Of a stretch of DNA of 64,000 bases, positions 16,940-26,495 are shown piece by piece (the stretch's first letter is position 1; each line of letters starts with the position of its first letter). The stretch comes from Actinokineospora auranticolor. Lineage in GTDB: Bacteria; Actinomycetota; Actinomycetes; Mycobacteriales; Pseudonocardiaceae. Where the stretch lies: positions 52,331 through 116,330 of the forward strand of contig NZ_PTIX01000021.1 of assembly GCF_002934265.1 (NCBI RefSeq), given 5' to 3'. A program made the position numbers and the translations under genes. Under the pieces are notes generated by a model, which saw nothing but the letters and a program-made list of their open reading frames with translations, made no database searches and was not told where the DNA came from.

Positions 16940-17938
16940 TCAGAACCGGCCCGCGAAGATCAGGCGGGCGACCTCGGTGTCGGTCTGCTGACCCTCGTCG
17001 TAGCCGCCCTGGCCGCGCAGGTTGTTCATGATCGCGAGGGTGTACCGCTCACCCGGCCCGACGAAGCCGACCGAGTTCATCACCCAGCCGCCCTCCTCCT
17101 CCGACCAGCCGTCCTTGTTGCCGGGGCGGGCGGCGGGGCCCGCGCCCCAGACGCCCCACTGCTGGTTGGGGGCGACGGTGCGCATGTTGTCGAGGATGTA
17201 GCGCTTGTCGTCGGCGGGGACCTTGTCCAGGACGTAGTTGATGAGCCGGTCCAGGTCGTCCGGGGTGCACTTCTGGAAGCCCCAGTACGGGTAGACCTTG
17301 CTGAAGCCGCGCTCCGGGTGCAGCGAGGTCATGCCGTAGCCGGGGAACGCCTGGTTGAACGCGGTGTGGTCGGCGCCGCCGTACTTGGACCACAGGGCGG
17401 TGGCCGCGTCGTCGTCGGAGCGGTGCAGCATGGCGGTGATCTGGGCGCGGTCGCCGCCGGTCAGGGTGATGGCACCCGCGCGGTCGCGGCGGAGCAGGTC
17501 GACGACCATGGCCAGCTTGATGGTGGACGCGGTCCAGGTGAGGTCGCCCGCGTGGTCGTTGCGCCAGACCGCGCCGGTCTGCCGGTCGCGCACCACGATG
17601 CCGACGGTGCCAGGCCGGTTCGCCACGTAGGCCTGGGCGGCGGCGAAGCGGCGCTGGAAGTCGCAGTCGAAGCCGGACTTCGGCACTGGGCAGTCCTGCG
17701 GCTTCGCGGCGCTGGTCGCGGGCGTCGCCTGGGTCGTCGTCGCGGGAGCCGGTGGCGGGGCGCTGGTCGGCTCAGGCACAGCGCTGGGGGTGGGTGGCGC
17801 GGACGCGGCCGTGGTGCTCACCTGGGTCAGCGCGACCGGCTCGGGGGAGGCGGGCTCCTCGGGCGCACCGCACCCCGCGAGCACCACCCCGGCCACCGCG
17901 ACACACGCCACCGCACGGCACCGGACCTGCTGAATCAC
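16940..17938 (-). CDS. Lipoprotein serine hydrolase, class A beta-lactamase-like
   Basis: A 332-residue protein with a lipoprotein signal (lipobox LAGC, Cys23) and a Ser/Thr/Pro/Ala-rich spacer (~25-75). The domain that follows has the penicilloyl-serine transferase layout. STIK holds the nucleophile Ser and Lys, 'RSDDDAAT' stands in the SDN position, and 'KDGWS' stands where KTG is usual. The altered SDN and KTG motifs make a true beta-lactamase doubtful; a D,D-peptidase-like or non-enzymatic envelope role is possible. It is the last gene before the qcr operon terminator on this strand. Confidence 0.75.
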   Translation of the reverse strand: MIQQVRCRAVACVAVAGVVLAGCGAPEEPASPEPVALTQVSTTAASAPPTPSAVPEPTSAPPPAPATTTQATPATSAAKPQDCPVPKSGFDCDFQRRFAAAQAYVANRPGTVGIVVRDRQTGAVWRNDHAGDLTWTASTIKLAMVVDLLRRDRAGAITLTGGDRAQITAMLHRSDDDAATALWSKYGGADHTAFNQAFPGYGMTSLHPERGFSKVYPYWGFQKCTPDDLDRLINYVLDKVPADDKRYILDNMRTVAPNQQWGVWGAGPAARPGNKDGWSEEEGGWVMNSVGFVGPGERYTLAIMNNLRGQGGYDEGQQTDTEVARLIFAGRF

Positions 17939-18230
17939 GGCGGCAGGCTACCGCGAAACCCTTTCGCGCGGCAGCAGCCGCCGACAACGCCACTCCCGGC
18001 AACCCCGGGGACGCCAGTCCCCCAGCCAGCTTCAAGATCATCATCTGTCCCGGGTGGTTACCCGCGGGTTCTTCCACACCCGCCGTATTCGTCCACAGGC
18101 AGACTCGCACCCGTTCGGCCCGCTCGCAGCGGCAACTAGCCTTGAAATTAGGGGTTCCCCATTGCGGAGGCCCCTCGCGGGCGTTGCGGCCGAGGTCGCG
18201 AGGGCTAGGGCAGAGGCAGGGCGAAAGCCG

Positions 18231-18263
18231 CGAGGGCGGCACCCCGGTGGGGTACCGCCCTCG
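18231..18263 (-). terminator. Intrinsic terminator after qcrB
   Basis: A 15-bp inverted repeat with one mismatch (arms 18231-18245 and 18249-18263, 3-nt loop) begins 13 bp past the qcrB stop and has a short T-containing run on the minus strand. It closes the ctaE-qcrCAB operon. The rest of 17939-18230 shows no gene or other clear signal. Confidence 0.65.
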
Positions 18264-18275
18264 GCAGGGACTTCG

Positions 18276-19949
18276 TCAGAGCTTCTTCGACGGGTCCTCG
18301 GTCGCCTGGTGCTGGCCGACCTCGTTCGGGCCCGCTTCCAACTGGGCGTGCTCGCCGTGCTGGGCCGCGCGGGCGCGGGCCAGGGCGGCGGTCTCCTCCG
18401 GCGGGTCCGGCGTCAGCCACGAACCCTGCACCGGCGCACCCGCCGAGCCGAGCTTGTTCATCTTCTTCGGCACCGGCGCGCCCTGGTACTCCAGGGGGAT
18501 CGGGTGGCCGTGGTCGTCCACCGGGCCCAGCGGCTGGTGGATCTCGATGAACTCGCCGTGCGGGAGGCGCTTGATGATGCCGGTCTCGACACCGTGCTCC
18601 AGCACCTCGCGGTCCGAGCGCTGCAGGCCCAGGCAGATCCGGTAGGTGATGAAGTACGCGATCGGCGGCAGCACCAGCAGGCCGATGCGGCCCATCCAGG
18701 TCGTCGCGTTGAGGGAGATGAAGAACTTCTCCGCCAGCACGTCGTTGGCCGCCGAGAGCAGCGACACCATGAAGTACGTGATCGCCATGACGCCGAGGCT
18801 GGTGCGGACCGGCACGTCGCGCGGCCGCTGCAGCAGGTTGTGGTGCGCGTCGTCCTTGGTGAACTTCCGCTCGATCCACGGGTACACCGCCGCGATGCCG
18901 CCGAGCAGCGGCAGGCCGAGCATGAACGGGAAGAACGCCGCCGGGATCGTGTAGTTCCCGAGGTAGACCTCCCACGCGGGCCACAGCCGGATCAGACCGT
19001 CGGTCCAGCCCATGTACCAGTCGGGCACCGTGCCCGCCGAGATGTGCGCGGCGTTGAACGGCCCGAAGTTCCAGATCGGGTTGATCTGGAAGAGCCCGCC
19101 CAGCGCGGCGCAGACGCCGACGACGACGGCCATGAACGCGCCGCCCTTGACCGCGAAGACCGGCATGATGCGGACGCCGACGACGTTGGTCTCCTTGCGC
19201 CGCACGCCCGGGAACTGGGTGTGCTTCTGGTACCAGACCAGCGCGAGGTGGACGCCGATGAGCGCGAGCAGGATGCCCGGCAGCAGCAGGATGTGCACGG
19301 TGTAGAGCCGCGGCACGATGTCCTCACCGGGGAACTCGCTGCCGAAGAGCAGCCAGTGCACCCAGGTGCCGAGCACCGGGATCGACAGGATCAGGCCGGA
19401 CATGATCCGCAGGCCCGCGCCGGAGAGCAGGTCGTCGGGCAGCGAGTAGCCCGCGAAGCCCTCGGTGGCGCCGATCAGGAACAGGTTGACGCCGATGACC
19501 CAGTTGACCTCGCGCGGGCGGCGGAACGCGCCGGTGAAGAACACGCGGAACATGTGGGTGACGATCGACGCCATGAACAGCAGCGCCGCCCAGTGGTGCA
19601 TCTGCCTGGCGAACAGGCCGCCGCGCACGTCGAAGGTGATGATCAGCGTGGACTCGTAGGCCCGCGACATCTCCAGGCCGCGCAGGTTGTTGAACGACCC
19701 CTGGTAGACGACCTCCTGCATGGAGGGGTCGAAGAACAGCGCCAGGTACGTACCCGTGAGCAGCAGGACGATGAAGCTGTACAGCGCGATCTCACCGAGC
19801 AGGAACGACCAGTGCGTCGGGAAGACCTTGTTCAGCTGTTTGCGCAGGCCACCGGCCGGGTGGAAGCGGTCGTCGGCCCACTTCGCCGCGCCGCCCGCCG
19901 CGCGGGTGGCCAGGTTGTTGGGCTTGGTGGGAGTTGTGATTGCGCTCAT
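18276..19949 (-). CDS. qcrB: Menaquinol-cytochrome c reductase cytochrome b subunit QcrB
   Basis: A 557-residue integral membrane cytochrome b, the quinol-oxidising core of the actinobacterial bc1 complex. Eight or more hydrophobic helices are visible. Conserved features include 'SRGLEM'-like segments after the first helix, paired heme His residues ('[20 protein letters not shown]' holds the first pair), and the Qo-site PEWY-type motif, here 'PDWYMGW'. The C-terminal ~110 residues form the cytoplasmic tail usual in actinobacterial QcrB. The start overlaps the qcrA stop by 4 nt. With QcrA, QcrC and the aa3 oxidase it forms the obligate III2-IV2 supercomplex. Confidence 0.97.
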   Translation of the reverse strand: MSAITTPTKPNNLATRAAGGAAKWADDRFHPAGGLRKQLNKVFPTHWSFLLGEIALYSFIVLLLTGTYLALFFDPSMQEVVYQGSFNNLRGLEMSRAYESTLIITFDVRGGLFARQMHHWAALLFMASIVTHMFRVFFTGAFRRPREVNWVIGVNLFLIGATEGFAGYSLPDDLLSGAGLRIMSGLILSIPVLGTWVHWLLFGSEFPGEDIVPRLYTVHILLLPGILLALIGVHLALVWYQKHTQFPGVRRKETNVVGVRIMPVFAVKGGAFMAVVVGVCAALGGLFQINPIWNFGPFNAAHISAGTVPDWYMGWTDGLIRLWPAWEVYLGNYTIPAAFFPFMLGLPLLGGIAAVYPWIERKFTKDDAHHNLLQRPRDVPVRTSLGVMAITYFMVSLLSAANDVLAEKFFISLNATTWMGRIGLLVLPPIAYFITYRICLGLQRSDREVLEHGVETGIIKRLPHGEFIEIHQPLGPVDDHGHPIPLEYQGAPVPKKMNKLGSAGAPVQGSWLTPDPPEETAALARARAAQHGEHAQLEAGPNEVGQHQATEDPSKKL

Positions 19950-21082
19950 GACTTGCGCTCCCAGAAGGCGGGTCCGACCGGCTCGATGAAATCGCTCCGT
20001 GCGTAAAAGTAACCCGTTTCCTCATCGACCGCGATGGGAAGCTGGGCCAGCTTGCGCGTGGCCGGACCGAAGATGGGCTTGGCGTACTCCAGCGCGTTGA
20101 ACTGCGACTGGTGGCACGGGCAGAGGATCCGGTTGGTCCGCTGCTCGTAGAGCGAGGTCGGGCACCCCAGGTGGCTGCAGATCTTCGTGTACGCGTAGTA
20201 GTCGCCGAAGTTGAAGTCCTCCTGGCCCTGGTGCTTGACCACGCGGCGGGCGTCCTCGGGACGCAGCCGGATGATCATCACCGGGTTGTCGGAGCGCTTG
20301 AGCGCCTTCGACAGGGCCTCGTGGTCCTTGCGCTCGGTCTCGCGGAACGGGAACACCGTCTCCATGCCGCCCGCGTCCAGGTCGGCGGGGCCGACCAGCG
20401 CGACCTCCTCCGGGTCACCGGTGTCGCGGCGCAGGAAGACCTTCTCGCCCTCGTGCTTGGGCTTCCAGCCGGTGTGCCAGAGGGAGTTCTCGGTGTCGCT
20501 CTGCGCCCACGGGTCGCGGACCAGGCCACCCAGGGCGAACACCCCGATGCCCAGGCCCATCGCCCCGGCGCCGAGGCCCGCGGTGCGCTTGATCAGCGAG
20601 CGGCGGGCGATCGTGCTGCGGACCCCCGCGTCGGCCAGGTGGGCCAGGATGGTCGCCTTGTCCAGTTCGGCGGAGCCGCCGTCGTGGCGCTGCTGGACCG
20701 ACACCTCGTGCGGGATGAACTTCTTGGTGTAGAGCAGCGCGCCGACGCCGACCGACAGCACCGACAGGCCGAGCGTGGCGCCCAGCAGCGGGGTGTACAG
20801 GGAGTACATGAAGTACCCGTCCGTGTCCGGCGCGGTGTAGGCCGACGGCCAGAACAGGAACACGCCCGCGAACGCCAGGCCCGACGCCGCCGCGATGAGG
20901 AACCAGAGCGCGACCAGGCGCTCGGCCCGCTTCTCCGCGCGGGTGCCCTTGACCGGCCACGGGTCCGGGTACTCGACGATGTCGACCTCGTCGAGCTTGC
21001 CGCCCAGGCGGACCAGGTCCTCCCTGGACATCGCCGCGAGCTCCTCGTCCGAGGGCAGCTCCGGGGGGTTGGTGGAACTCAT
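19946..21082 (-). CDS. qcrA: Menaquinol-cytochrome c reductase Rieske iron-sulfur subunit QcrA
   Basis: A 378-residue Rieske protein of the actinobacterial type. A charged cytoplasmic N-terminus precedes three hydrophobic helices (about 75-95, 110-135 and 175-195) and an extracytoplasmic Rieske domain. The [2Fe-2S] ligands are in 'CSHLGC' and 'CPCHQSQF'. It passes electrons from menaquinol at QcrB to the QcrC hemes. The gene overlaps both qcrC and qcrB by 4 nt, so the subunits are translationally coupled. Confidence 0.97.
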   Translation of the reverse strand: MSSTNPPELPSDEELAAMSREDLVRLGGKLDEVDIVEYPDPWPVKGTRAEKRAERLVALWFLIAAASGLAFAGVFLFWPSAYTAPDTDGYFMYSLYTPLLGATLGLSVLSVGVGALLYTKKFIPHEVSVQQRHDGGSAELDKATILAHLADAGVRSTIARRSLIKRTAGLGAGAMGLGIGVFALGGLVRDPWAQSDTENSLWHTGWKPKHEGEKVFLRRDTGDPEEVALVGPADLDAGGMETVFPFRETERKDHEALSKALKRSDNPVMIIRLRPEDARRVVKHQGQEDFNFGDYYAYTKICSHLGCPTSLYEQRTNRILCPCHQSQFNALEYAKPIFGPATRKLAQLPIAVDEETGYFYARSDFIEPVGPAFWERKS

Positions 21083-21954
21083 GCTTTCGCCCCAATCCAG
21101 AGGGTCACGCCGACCAGGGCGGCGATACCCACGATGAATGCGATCAGACCCTCGGACTGCGGCCCGAGCCCACCGATCGGGTTGCCGCCGGGGTTGTTGT
21201 TGCCGTCGGTCACCGACTTGACGTAGGCGACGATGTCCTTCTTCTCCTCCGGCGTGAGCTGCCGGTCGGAGAACTTCGGCATGTTCTGCGGACCGGTCAG
21301 CATCGCCGCGTAGATCTCGGTCTCGGTGACCCCGTCCAGCTTCGGCGCGTACTTGCCGGAGGACAGGGCACCGCCGCGGCCGGTGAAGTTGTGGCAGGAG
21401 GCGCAGTTGAGCCGGAACAGCTGGCCGCCGCGCGCCGGGTTGTCGCCGACGAGCGCCTTGCCCTGCTCCTCGGGCAGCTCCACGCCGCCGCCCTTGGACT
21501 GCACGAACGCGCTGATCGCGTCGATCTCCTCGGGGCTGAGCTTGGCGGGCTTGCGCTCGATCTGGGCTTCCTGGCGGACCGCGGGCATCCGGCCCGTCGA
21601 GGTCTGGAAGTAGGTCGACGCCTCGCCGACACCGATCAGGCTGGGGCCGCGGTCCTGCACGCCCTCGAGGTTCGCGCCGTGGCAGCTGATGCAGGTGTTG
21701 TTGTAGACCTGCTCGCCCTTGCGCAGCAGCGCCGGGTCGCCCTCGGCCTGCGCCACCGGCGGGGTCGGGGCCAGGGCGGAGTACGCGAAGCCCACCGACA
21801 GCAGGGCGAAGCCGATGGCCAGCAGCCCGGCGACCCGCCTGCGGAGCTTGCTGCGGCGCGGGGATTTGTTGTTCATTGCAACGGCAACCCTTGCTGTCGG
21901 TTCGGGCCCGGCGTGGCTGGTGGTGGCGGGCGGTGGTTCGGGCGTGTCGCTCAT
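21079..21954 (-). CDS. qcrC: Diheme cytochrome c subunit QcrC
   Basis: A 291-residue diheme cytochrome. A start at 21954 overlaps the ctaE stop (ATGA); an internal ATG at 21876 would give 265 residues beginning '[14 protein letters not shown]', closer to the usual N-terminus. An N-terminal anchor helix (~40-60) precedes two c-type heme motifs, CISCH and CASCH. Met ligands are likely in the 'GRMPAVR' and 'GPQNMPKF' loops. A C-terminal helix anchors the protein. QcrC links the bc1 complex directly to aa3 oxidase in place of a soluble cytochrome c. Confidence 0.96.
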   Translation of the reverse strand: MSDTPEPPPATTSHAGPEPTARVAVAMNNKSPRRSKLRRRVAGLLAIGFALLSVGFAYSALAPTPPVAQAEGDPALLRKGEQVYNNTCISCHGANLEGVQDRGPSLIGVGEASTYFQTSTGRMPAVRQEAQIERKPAKLSPEEIDAISAFVQSKGGGVELPEEQGKALVGDNPARGGQLFRLNCASCHNFTGRGGALSSGKYAPKLDGVTETEIYAAMLTGPQNMPKFSDRQLTPEEKKDIVAYVKSVTDGNNNPGGNPIGGLGPQSEGLIAFIVGIAALVGVTLWIGAKA

Positions 21955-22595
21955 GGGACCAGGTAGATGACCGCGAACAGGCCGATCCAGACCACGTCGA
22001 CGAAGTGCCAGTAGTACGAGACCACGATCGCGGAGGTGGCCTGGGCCGGGGTGAACTTGCTCAGCTTGGTGCGGATGAGCAGGTAGACGAACGCGATGAG
22101 GCCGCCGATGACGTGCAGGCCGTGGAAGCCGGTGGTGAGGAAGAAGACCGTGCCGAACGGCCCGGACGGGATCGTCACGCCCTCGTTCACCAGGTTGTAG
22201 TACTCGTAGGCCTGACCGCCGACGAAGATCGCGCCCATGATCAGCGTCAGGATGTACCAGCGGCGCAGGCCGAACACGTCACCGCGCTCGGCGGCGAAGA
22301 CGCCGAGCTGGCAGGTGAACGAGGAGGCCACCAGGATGATGGTGAAGGGCAGCGCGTAGGGGACGTCCAGGTGGACCTGCTCCCCGCCCTCGAGCGGCGG
22401 CGGCCACACACCCGTGCTGTTCTGCGCCTTGACGGTGAAGAACATGGCGAAGAGCCCGGCGAAGAACATCAGCTCGCTGGACAACCACACGATGGTGCCG
22501 ACGCTGACCATGTTCGGCCGGTTCAGCGAGTGCACACGCTGGCCAATGGAGGGCGCTGCTGCAGTCACGGGTCGCATTATGTCTTGCGGGTACAC
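21951..22595 (-). CDS. ctaE: Cytochrome c oxidase subunit III CtaE
   Basis: A 214-residue multi-spanning subunit III of the aa3 oxidase. Typical segments include '[18 protein letters not shown]', the conserved Glu in 'NEGVTIPSG' and '[10 protein letters not shown]'. The start is uncertain: ATG 22595, ATG 22577 and a GTG just after it are all in frame, none with a strong ribosome-binding site, and homologues begin near '[15 protein letters not shown]'. It heads the ctaE-qcrC-qcrA-qcrB operon and diverges from 22661 across 65 bp, which must hold the operon promoter. Confidence 0.95.
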   Translation of the reverse strand: MYPQDIMRPVTAAAPSIGQRVHSLNRPNMVSVGTIVWLSSELMFFAGLFAMFFTVKAQNSTGVWPPPLEGGEQVHLDVPYALPFTIILVASSFTCQLGVFAAERGDVFGLRRWYILTLIMGAIFVGGQAYEYYNLVNEGVTIPSGPFGTVFFLTTGFHGLHVIGGLIAFVYLLIRTKLSKFTPAQATSAIVVSYYWHFVDVVWIGLFAVIYLVP

Positions 22596-22660
22596 GGCTC
22601 GCCCGGTCGGGTCGTGAGTAGACCGCGTCGTGTCGCGGGGGTGTCCGGAAAGGCGGCTAC

Positions 22661-23119
22661 GTGGGGTTTCTCGGTGCGCTGCGAGCTCGGGTTCGTACGC
22701 TGTTCACCTCGACGAAGGGGCCCGGCGTCACCGTCGACTCCCCCGGTTTGGGGGTGGTGGCCCGCTCCTTCGACGACACGGAGGCCGCGTCCGCCGCGCT
22801 CACCCGGGCGAGTGAGTTCCGGGCGGCCGAGACCGCGGTCCTGCGGCACCATTTGATCTTGCCACAGGACCGGGTCGCGGAGGCGGCCGCGGTGGTCGCC
22901 CAGGACGGTTACGCACTCCGGGAAATCGGCCCGCACCAGGGCGATCAGGTGCTCGCGCACGCGCTGCGGGCCGAGCTGGTGACGGCGCTGGGCTGCGCGC
23001 GGGAACGGTCCCGAATGGCCGGTCTGGCGCAGCGGTTGGGCGGGGACGCGCTCGGGTGGGACGTGTTGCAGACGGGTGGACGTGAGACCGATAACATCAA
23101 CCCGCCGGACCGGCCGTGA
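22661..23119 (+). CDS. Conserved hypothetical protein divergent from ctaE
   Basis: A 152-residue protein starting with GTG (GGAAAGG upstream). It has a basic N-terminus ([11 protein letters not shown]), then mixed alpha/beta segments ('[20 protein letters not shown]', '[19 protein letters not shown]') and a helical C-terminus. No transmembrane helix, signal peptide or catalytic motif is visible. I do not recognise a function. It shares the ctaE intergenic region and precedes the receiver-like gene and trpD on the same strand. Confidence 0.7.
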   Translation: MGFLGALRARVRTLFTSTKGPGVTVDSPGLGVVARSFDDTEAASAALTRASEFRAAETAVLRHHLILPQDRVAEAAAVVAQDGYALREIGPHQGDQVLAHALRAELVTALGCARERSRMAGLAQRLGGDALGWDVLQTGGRETDNINPPDRP

Positions 23120-23180
23120 CGCGCTCGCGACCGGCCAGGGAGCCCCACCTGCCCGAACGCTTCCGACCAAAGGATGTGGC

Positions 23181-23591
23181 ATGACCACTGCACCGCTGAA
23201 AGTCCTGGTCTTCAGCCACCGGCCCGAGGTGCGGGAGACGATCATCACAGCGGTCGGCCGCAGGCCCGCGGCGGACATCGGCCGGGTCGCCTTCGTGGAG
23301 GTCGCCACCGTCGCCGAGGTGCTGATGGCGATGGACGCGGGCGGCATCGACCTGGCCATCCTCGACGGCGAGGCGCAGCCGACCGGCGGCATGGGCCTGT
23401 GCAGGCAGGTCAAGAACGAGATCACCGACTGCCCGCCGGTGGTGGTCGCGGTGCGCCGCAAGGACGACCGCTGGCTGGCCACCTGGTCGCAGGCGGACGC
23501 GGTGCTGGTGCACCCGCTGGACCCGCTGACCGCGGCCGAGACCGTGGCCGACGTGCTGCGCACGAAGCGGCTGCCGTTAGTGCGGGGCTGA
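23181..23591 (+). CDS. Response-regulator receiver-like protein with altered phosphorylation pocket
   Basis: ATG at 23181 has AAAGGA upstream and gives 136 residues with the (beta-alpha)5 receiver pattern: '[15 protein letters not shown]', '[13 protein letters not shown]', '[14 protein letters not shown]'. Asp62 occupies the phosphorylation position. The acidic pair normally following strand 1 is replaced by Ser12-His13, so classical phosphotransfer is doubtful. There is no output domain. It ends 4 bp before trpD, so it is co-transcribed; a regulatory or scaffold role is inference. Confidence 0.75.
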   Translation: MTTAPLKVLVFSHRPEVRETIITAVGRRPAADIGRVAFVEVATVAEVLMAMDAGGIDLAILDGEAQPTGGMGLCRQVKNEITDCPPVVVAVRRKDDRWLATWSQADAVLVHPLDPLTAAETVADVLRTKRLPLVRG

Positions 23592-23595
23592 GCCG

Positions 23596-24642
23596 ATGAC
23601 CGGAGAACGCACCTGGAAGGGCCTGCTCAACCAGCTGGTCTCGGGTGAGGACCTCGGCGCCGGGGACACGTTCTGGGCCATGAACGAGATCATGTCCGGC
23701 GCCGCGACCCCCGCGCAGATCGCCGCGTTCGCGGTGGCGCTGCGCGCCAAGGGCGAGACGCCGCAGGAGATCGCGGGTCTGGCCGAGGGCATGATGGCCA
23801 ACGCCCGGCGCGTGTCGCTGGACGACGTGCGCGCGGTGGACGTCGTCGGCACCGGCGGCGACCAGGCGCACACGGTGAACATCTCCAGCATGAGCGCGAT
23901 CGTCACGGCGGCGGCGGGCGCGGCGGTGGTCAAGCACGGCAACCGCGCGGCGTCGTCCAAGTGCGGCACGGCGGACGTGCTGGAGGAACTCGGCGTCGCC
24001 ATCGAGCTGTCACCCGAAGGAGTGGCCACCTGCGTGCGCGAGGTGGGCATCGGCTTCTGCTTCGCGCCCGCGTTCCACCCGGCGTTCCGGCACGCGGGCC
24101 CCGTGCGCGCCCAGATCGGCATCCCCACGGCGTTCAACGTGCTGGGGCCGCTGACGAACCCGGCGCAGCCGGGCGCGGGCCTGGTGGGCTGCGCGAACCT
24201 GAAGCTGGCACCGACGGTGGCGGCCGTGTTCGCCGCGCGCGGCACGAGCGCCTTGGTCGTCCGCGGCGACGACAACCTGGACGAAATCACCACAACGACC
24301 ACAACAAGTGCCTGGGTCGCCAGCAACGGCGAAGTACGCGAAGACCGCGTCGACCCGTCGCGGCTGGGGATCGCGCCCGCGCGCCCGGAAGACCTGCGCG
24401 GCGGCGACGCGCCGTACAACGCCCAGGTGGTGCGGGATCTGCTGACGGGCAAGCCGGGCCCGGTCCGGGACGCGGTGATCCTCAACTCAGCGGGCGCCAT
24501 CGCCGCCCACCGAGGCCTGACCGACGACCTCCACGCCGACCTGGCCCAGGGCCTGTCCCGAGCGGCGGAGTCCATCGATTCCGGCGCGGCGGCGGCTTTG
24601 CTGGACCGCTGGATCACCCGCTCCCAGGAACTGGCGGGCTGA
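23596..24642 (+). CDS. trpD: Anthranilate phosphoribosyltransferase
   Basis: A 348-residue TrpD that joins anthranilate to PRPP, the second step of tryptophan synthesis. PRPP-site motifs are intact: '[16 protein letters not shown]', '[20 protein letters not shown]' and the acidic '[15 protein letters not shown]' metal site. Length and motifs are normal. As in M. tuberculosis (Rv2192c) it is away from other trp genes and next to ctaE. No trp attenuator or leader peptide was seen. Confidence 0.97.
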   Translation: MTGERTWKGLLNQLVSGEDLGAGDTFWAMNEIMSGAATPAQIAAFAVALRAKGETPQEIAGLAEGMMANARRVSLDDVRAVDVVGTGGDQAHTVNISSMSAIVTAAAGAAVVKHGNRAASSKCGTADVLEELGVAIELSPEGVATCVREVGIGFCFAPAFHPAFRHAGPVRAQIGIPTAFNVLGPLTNPAQPGAGLVGCANLKLAPTVAAVFAARGTSALVVRGDDNLDEITTTTTTSAWVASNGEVREDRVDPSRLGIAPARPEDLRGGDAPYNAQVVRDLLTGKPGPVRDAVILNSAGAIAAHRGLTDDLHADLAQGLSRAAESIDSGAAAALLDRWITRSQELAG

Positions 24643-24747
24643 CTCCCGGTCCACAGTGGCCTCTACCCCGCCCACCCCACCCCAGACCGACCCGCTTTTG
24701 CCCTCCCCCGAGCCCCAACAAACGGCCCCCGCCCTCCTCTGGGGGCC

Positions 24748-25480
24748 CTATGGGGTTGTCAAGCCGCAGCCGGAGCGGAAACAGGCTCGGGTGGCCGGTG
24801 GTGGGTCGTGGTGTGGAGCGTGGCGAACAGGACGTCGCAGCGGCGGCGGGGCCGGGCGGATGAGGGCGGCGTTGTGCTTGTGGCCTTCGGCTCTCGTGTG
24901 GTCGTGGTAGGTCCGGCTGGTGGCCAGGGCGGCGAACGCGGCGGGGAAGAAGGCTCGTGTGAGTGTGTGGTTGCCGGTGCGGGCGGGGGTGTTCGCCTGT
25001 GGTGGAGGACCGGGAGCTGCGGGTGAGCGGGGCGATCCCGGCGTAGGCGGCCAGGTGTGCGGAGGAGGCGAGGTTGGTGGCGTCGCCGATCTCCGGCAGG
25101 ATGCGGCGGCGGTCCTGACCCCGATGCCGGGCATTGACGTCAAGACCCCGGCGAGAGGGTGCGCATCGAGTATCCCCTCGACCTGGGCGGCGACCTGTTC
25201 GCGCTGCGCGAGCACGGTGTTCAGGCTGTCGGCCACGCGGGGCGGCACGGTGTCCGCTGCCGCAGTGCCCGCAACGATGACCACCTGTTCGTCCAGAGCT
25301 GTCAGGATCGCAGTGACGAGCTTGTCGCCCACGCGGAGCGCGTGCGTGGCGGCGACCGCTGTGAGCTTGCGGCGGCCCGCTGTGGCGATGCCGGTCGGGC
25401 CGCCGCAACGGGAGAGGATCTCCAGCACCGCCGGGTGAGCGATCGTCGGGCCGATGGCGCGTTCGAGAGCGGGGTGGACG
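24748..25480 (-). pseudogene. IS110-family transposase remnant (C-terminal part, frameshifted)
   Basis: Pieces of a Transposase_20-type C-terminus appear in shifting frames: 'HPALERAIGPTIAHPAVLEI', 'ILSRCGGPTGIATAGRRKL', 'LTSMPGIGVRTAA' (the helix-hairpin-helix-like PGIG), then in another frame 'PEIGDATNLASSAHLAAYAG', then back to 'RTGNHTLTRAFF' and 'RAEGHKHNAALI'. The N-terminal DEDD catalytic half is missing. The expected C-terminal Ser motif region is scrambled. At least two frameshifts and the truncation show it is dead. It separates trpD from the cta genes. Confidence 0.8.
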
Positions 25481-25565
25481 CCGGATCATGCGTTCGACTG
25501 GGAGCGTCAGTCATTCCGGACCTGGCGACCACAACTCCTTGATCAGGAGCTGCGAAGAAGGTAAC

Positions 25566-25649
25566 GGGGACAGCCCTGCTCCAGTTTATCGGGGGTGGGG
25601 TGGTGGGAGCGGGGTGGCGATTTCCTGTGGATGGGTCCAGGGCATGTGG
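25566..25649 (-). repeat. Dispersed intergenic repeat R1, copy B
   Basis: Read on the minus strand it matches 7050-7134: 'cacatgccct' start, identical 'atccacaggaaatcgcc', a C-rich middle and identical 'ctggagcagggctgtcccc' apart from flanks. It borders the IS110 remnant, as copy A borders a possible IS5 remnant. Confidence 0.6.
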
Positions 25650-25833
25650 ACAACTCGTGATCAAGGCGAAATCCGCGGGCGGGGCGCGCGAGACCGGTGC
25701 AGATGACGGATGCGCTGCTCGGCGTGCCTGCGCGGACCAGCCAGTCGATGGGCGAGTCCGGAGAGATTGAGCCCGTATCGCGGTGGATGTGCGGGCCTCG
25801 GTGGTAGGTGGGGCGACCGTCCGGGTTCGGATG

Positions 25834-25896
25834 GGTGGGGTATTCGGAAGCCAACCGCCCACTGCGGTCAGGATCAGCACAACCGCGATGACCAGC
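25834..25896 (-). repeat. Degenerate ctaF 3'-end copy, number 1
   Basis: About 60 bp closely matching the last part of the real ctaF gene (26510-26575): 'actgcggtcaggatcagcac' followed by 'cgcgatgaccag'. On the minus strand it still reads 'ILTAVGG', as in the CtaF C-terminus, but the surrounding frame is broken. It is the farthest of three decayed copies from ctaF. Confidence 0.65.
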
Positions 25897-26023
25897 CGCG
25901 TGGCGGAGGTAGCTCGGGGCCGTAGCTACCAGGCCGAACAGGTGGCGGCGGGTGCGGCTCAGCAGACGAGCAAGGGTGAATCCGAAAAGGACCGAATCCG
26001 CACACCTCTGCTGATGTGAACGT

Positions 26024-26142
26024 CTCATTCACAGTTGGGGCACCAGCCCGAGCTCAGGGGGTGCGGATGTCCACAGAAGGATCAGCAATACCGCGATGAC
26101 CAGGACCTGGAACGCCATCGCGAAGCCCGCTGACGCACCGCC
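26024..26142 (-). repeat. Degenerate ctaF 3'-end copy, number 2
   Basis: It shares with ctaF the stop-proximal 'agttggggc', the 'ggatcagca...accgcgatgaccag' block and 'cctgg/ccagaacgccatcgcgaagcccgc', with small deletions. The minus strand reads 'MAF' then 'VLVIAVLLILL', a garbled last CtaF helix. No usable frame remains. Confidence 0.65.
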
Positions 26143-26287
26143 CAGCAGCTCCCCGCGTCGGTGACGAGTGGCGGCGGATGCCGCGGCACAGCCCGTAGAC
26201 GGGCGAGTCAGGAATGACTGGGGCCTCCCGCCTCGGCGGACGTGCAGGCCCCGAGCCCAGCCCGACCTCGGCGGTGACGTATCTGAA

Positions 26288-26383
26288 GGCCGGCCACCAC
26301 CGCGGTCAGGATCAGCACCACCGCGATGACCAGCAGCCACACCTGCAAACCATCGAGAGGCCAGGGCAACCGGTCAGTAGCTC
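26288..26383 (-). repeat. Degenerate ctaF 3'-end copy, number 3
   Basis: The closest copy to ctaF. 'accgcggtcaggatcagcac' and 'accgcgatgaccagcagcca' are near-identical to ctaF. After an internal deletion the 'ggccagggcaaccggtcagtagct' block still follows ctaF order. Just past it, and past copies 1 and 2, lies a second shared motif like 'cgaacgggtggcggtggatg' that ctaF itself lacks. Confidence 0.65.
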
Positions 26384-26446
26384 AAACCGAACGGGTGGCG
26401 GTGGATGCGCGGCCGAAGTGCCCGCGGGTGAGTGGTCCCGAAAGGA

Positions 26447-26483
26447 CTGAAGGCCCCGCGCGCGGTGCGTGCGGGGCCTTCAG
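26447..26483 (-). terminator. Intrinsic terminator of the ctaC-ctaF operon
   Basis: A perfect 13-bp inverted repeat (26447-26459 with 26471-26483, 11-nt loop) starts 13 bp after the ctaF stop and is followed by a TCCTTTC run on the minus strand. Confidence 0.8.
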
Positions 26484-26495
26484 GTCTCGAAAGCG

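Noticed and set aside
18054..20006. A 650-codon plus-strand frame opposite qcrB
   Set aside because: Composition is that of antisense high-GC DNA (Arg, Asp, Val, His and Gln runs); qcrB on the minus strand is unmistakable.
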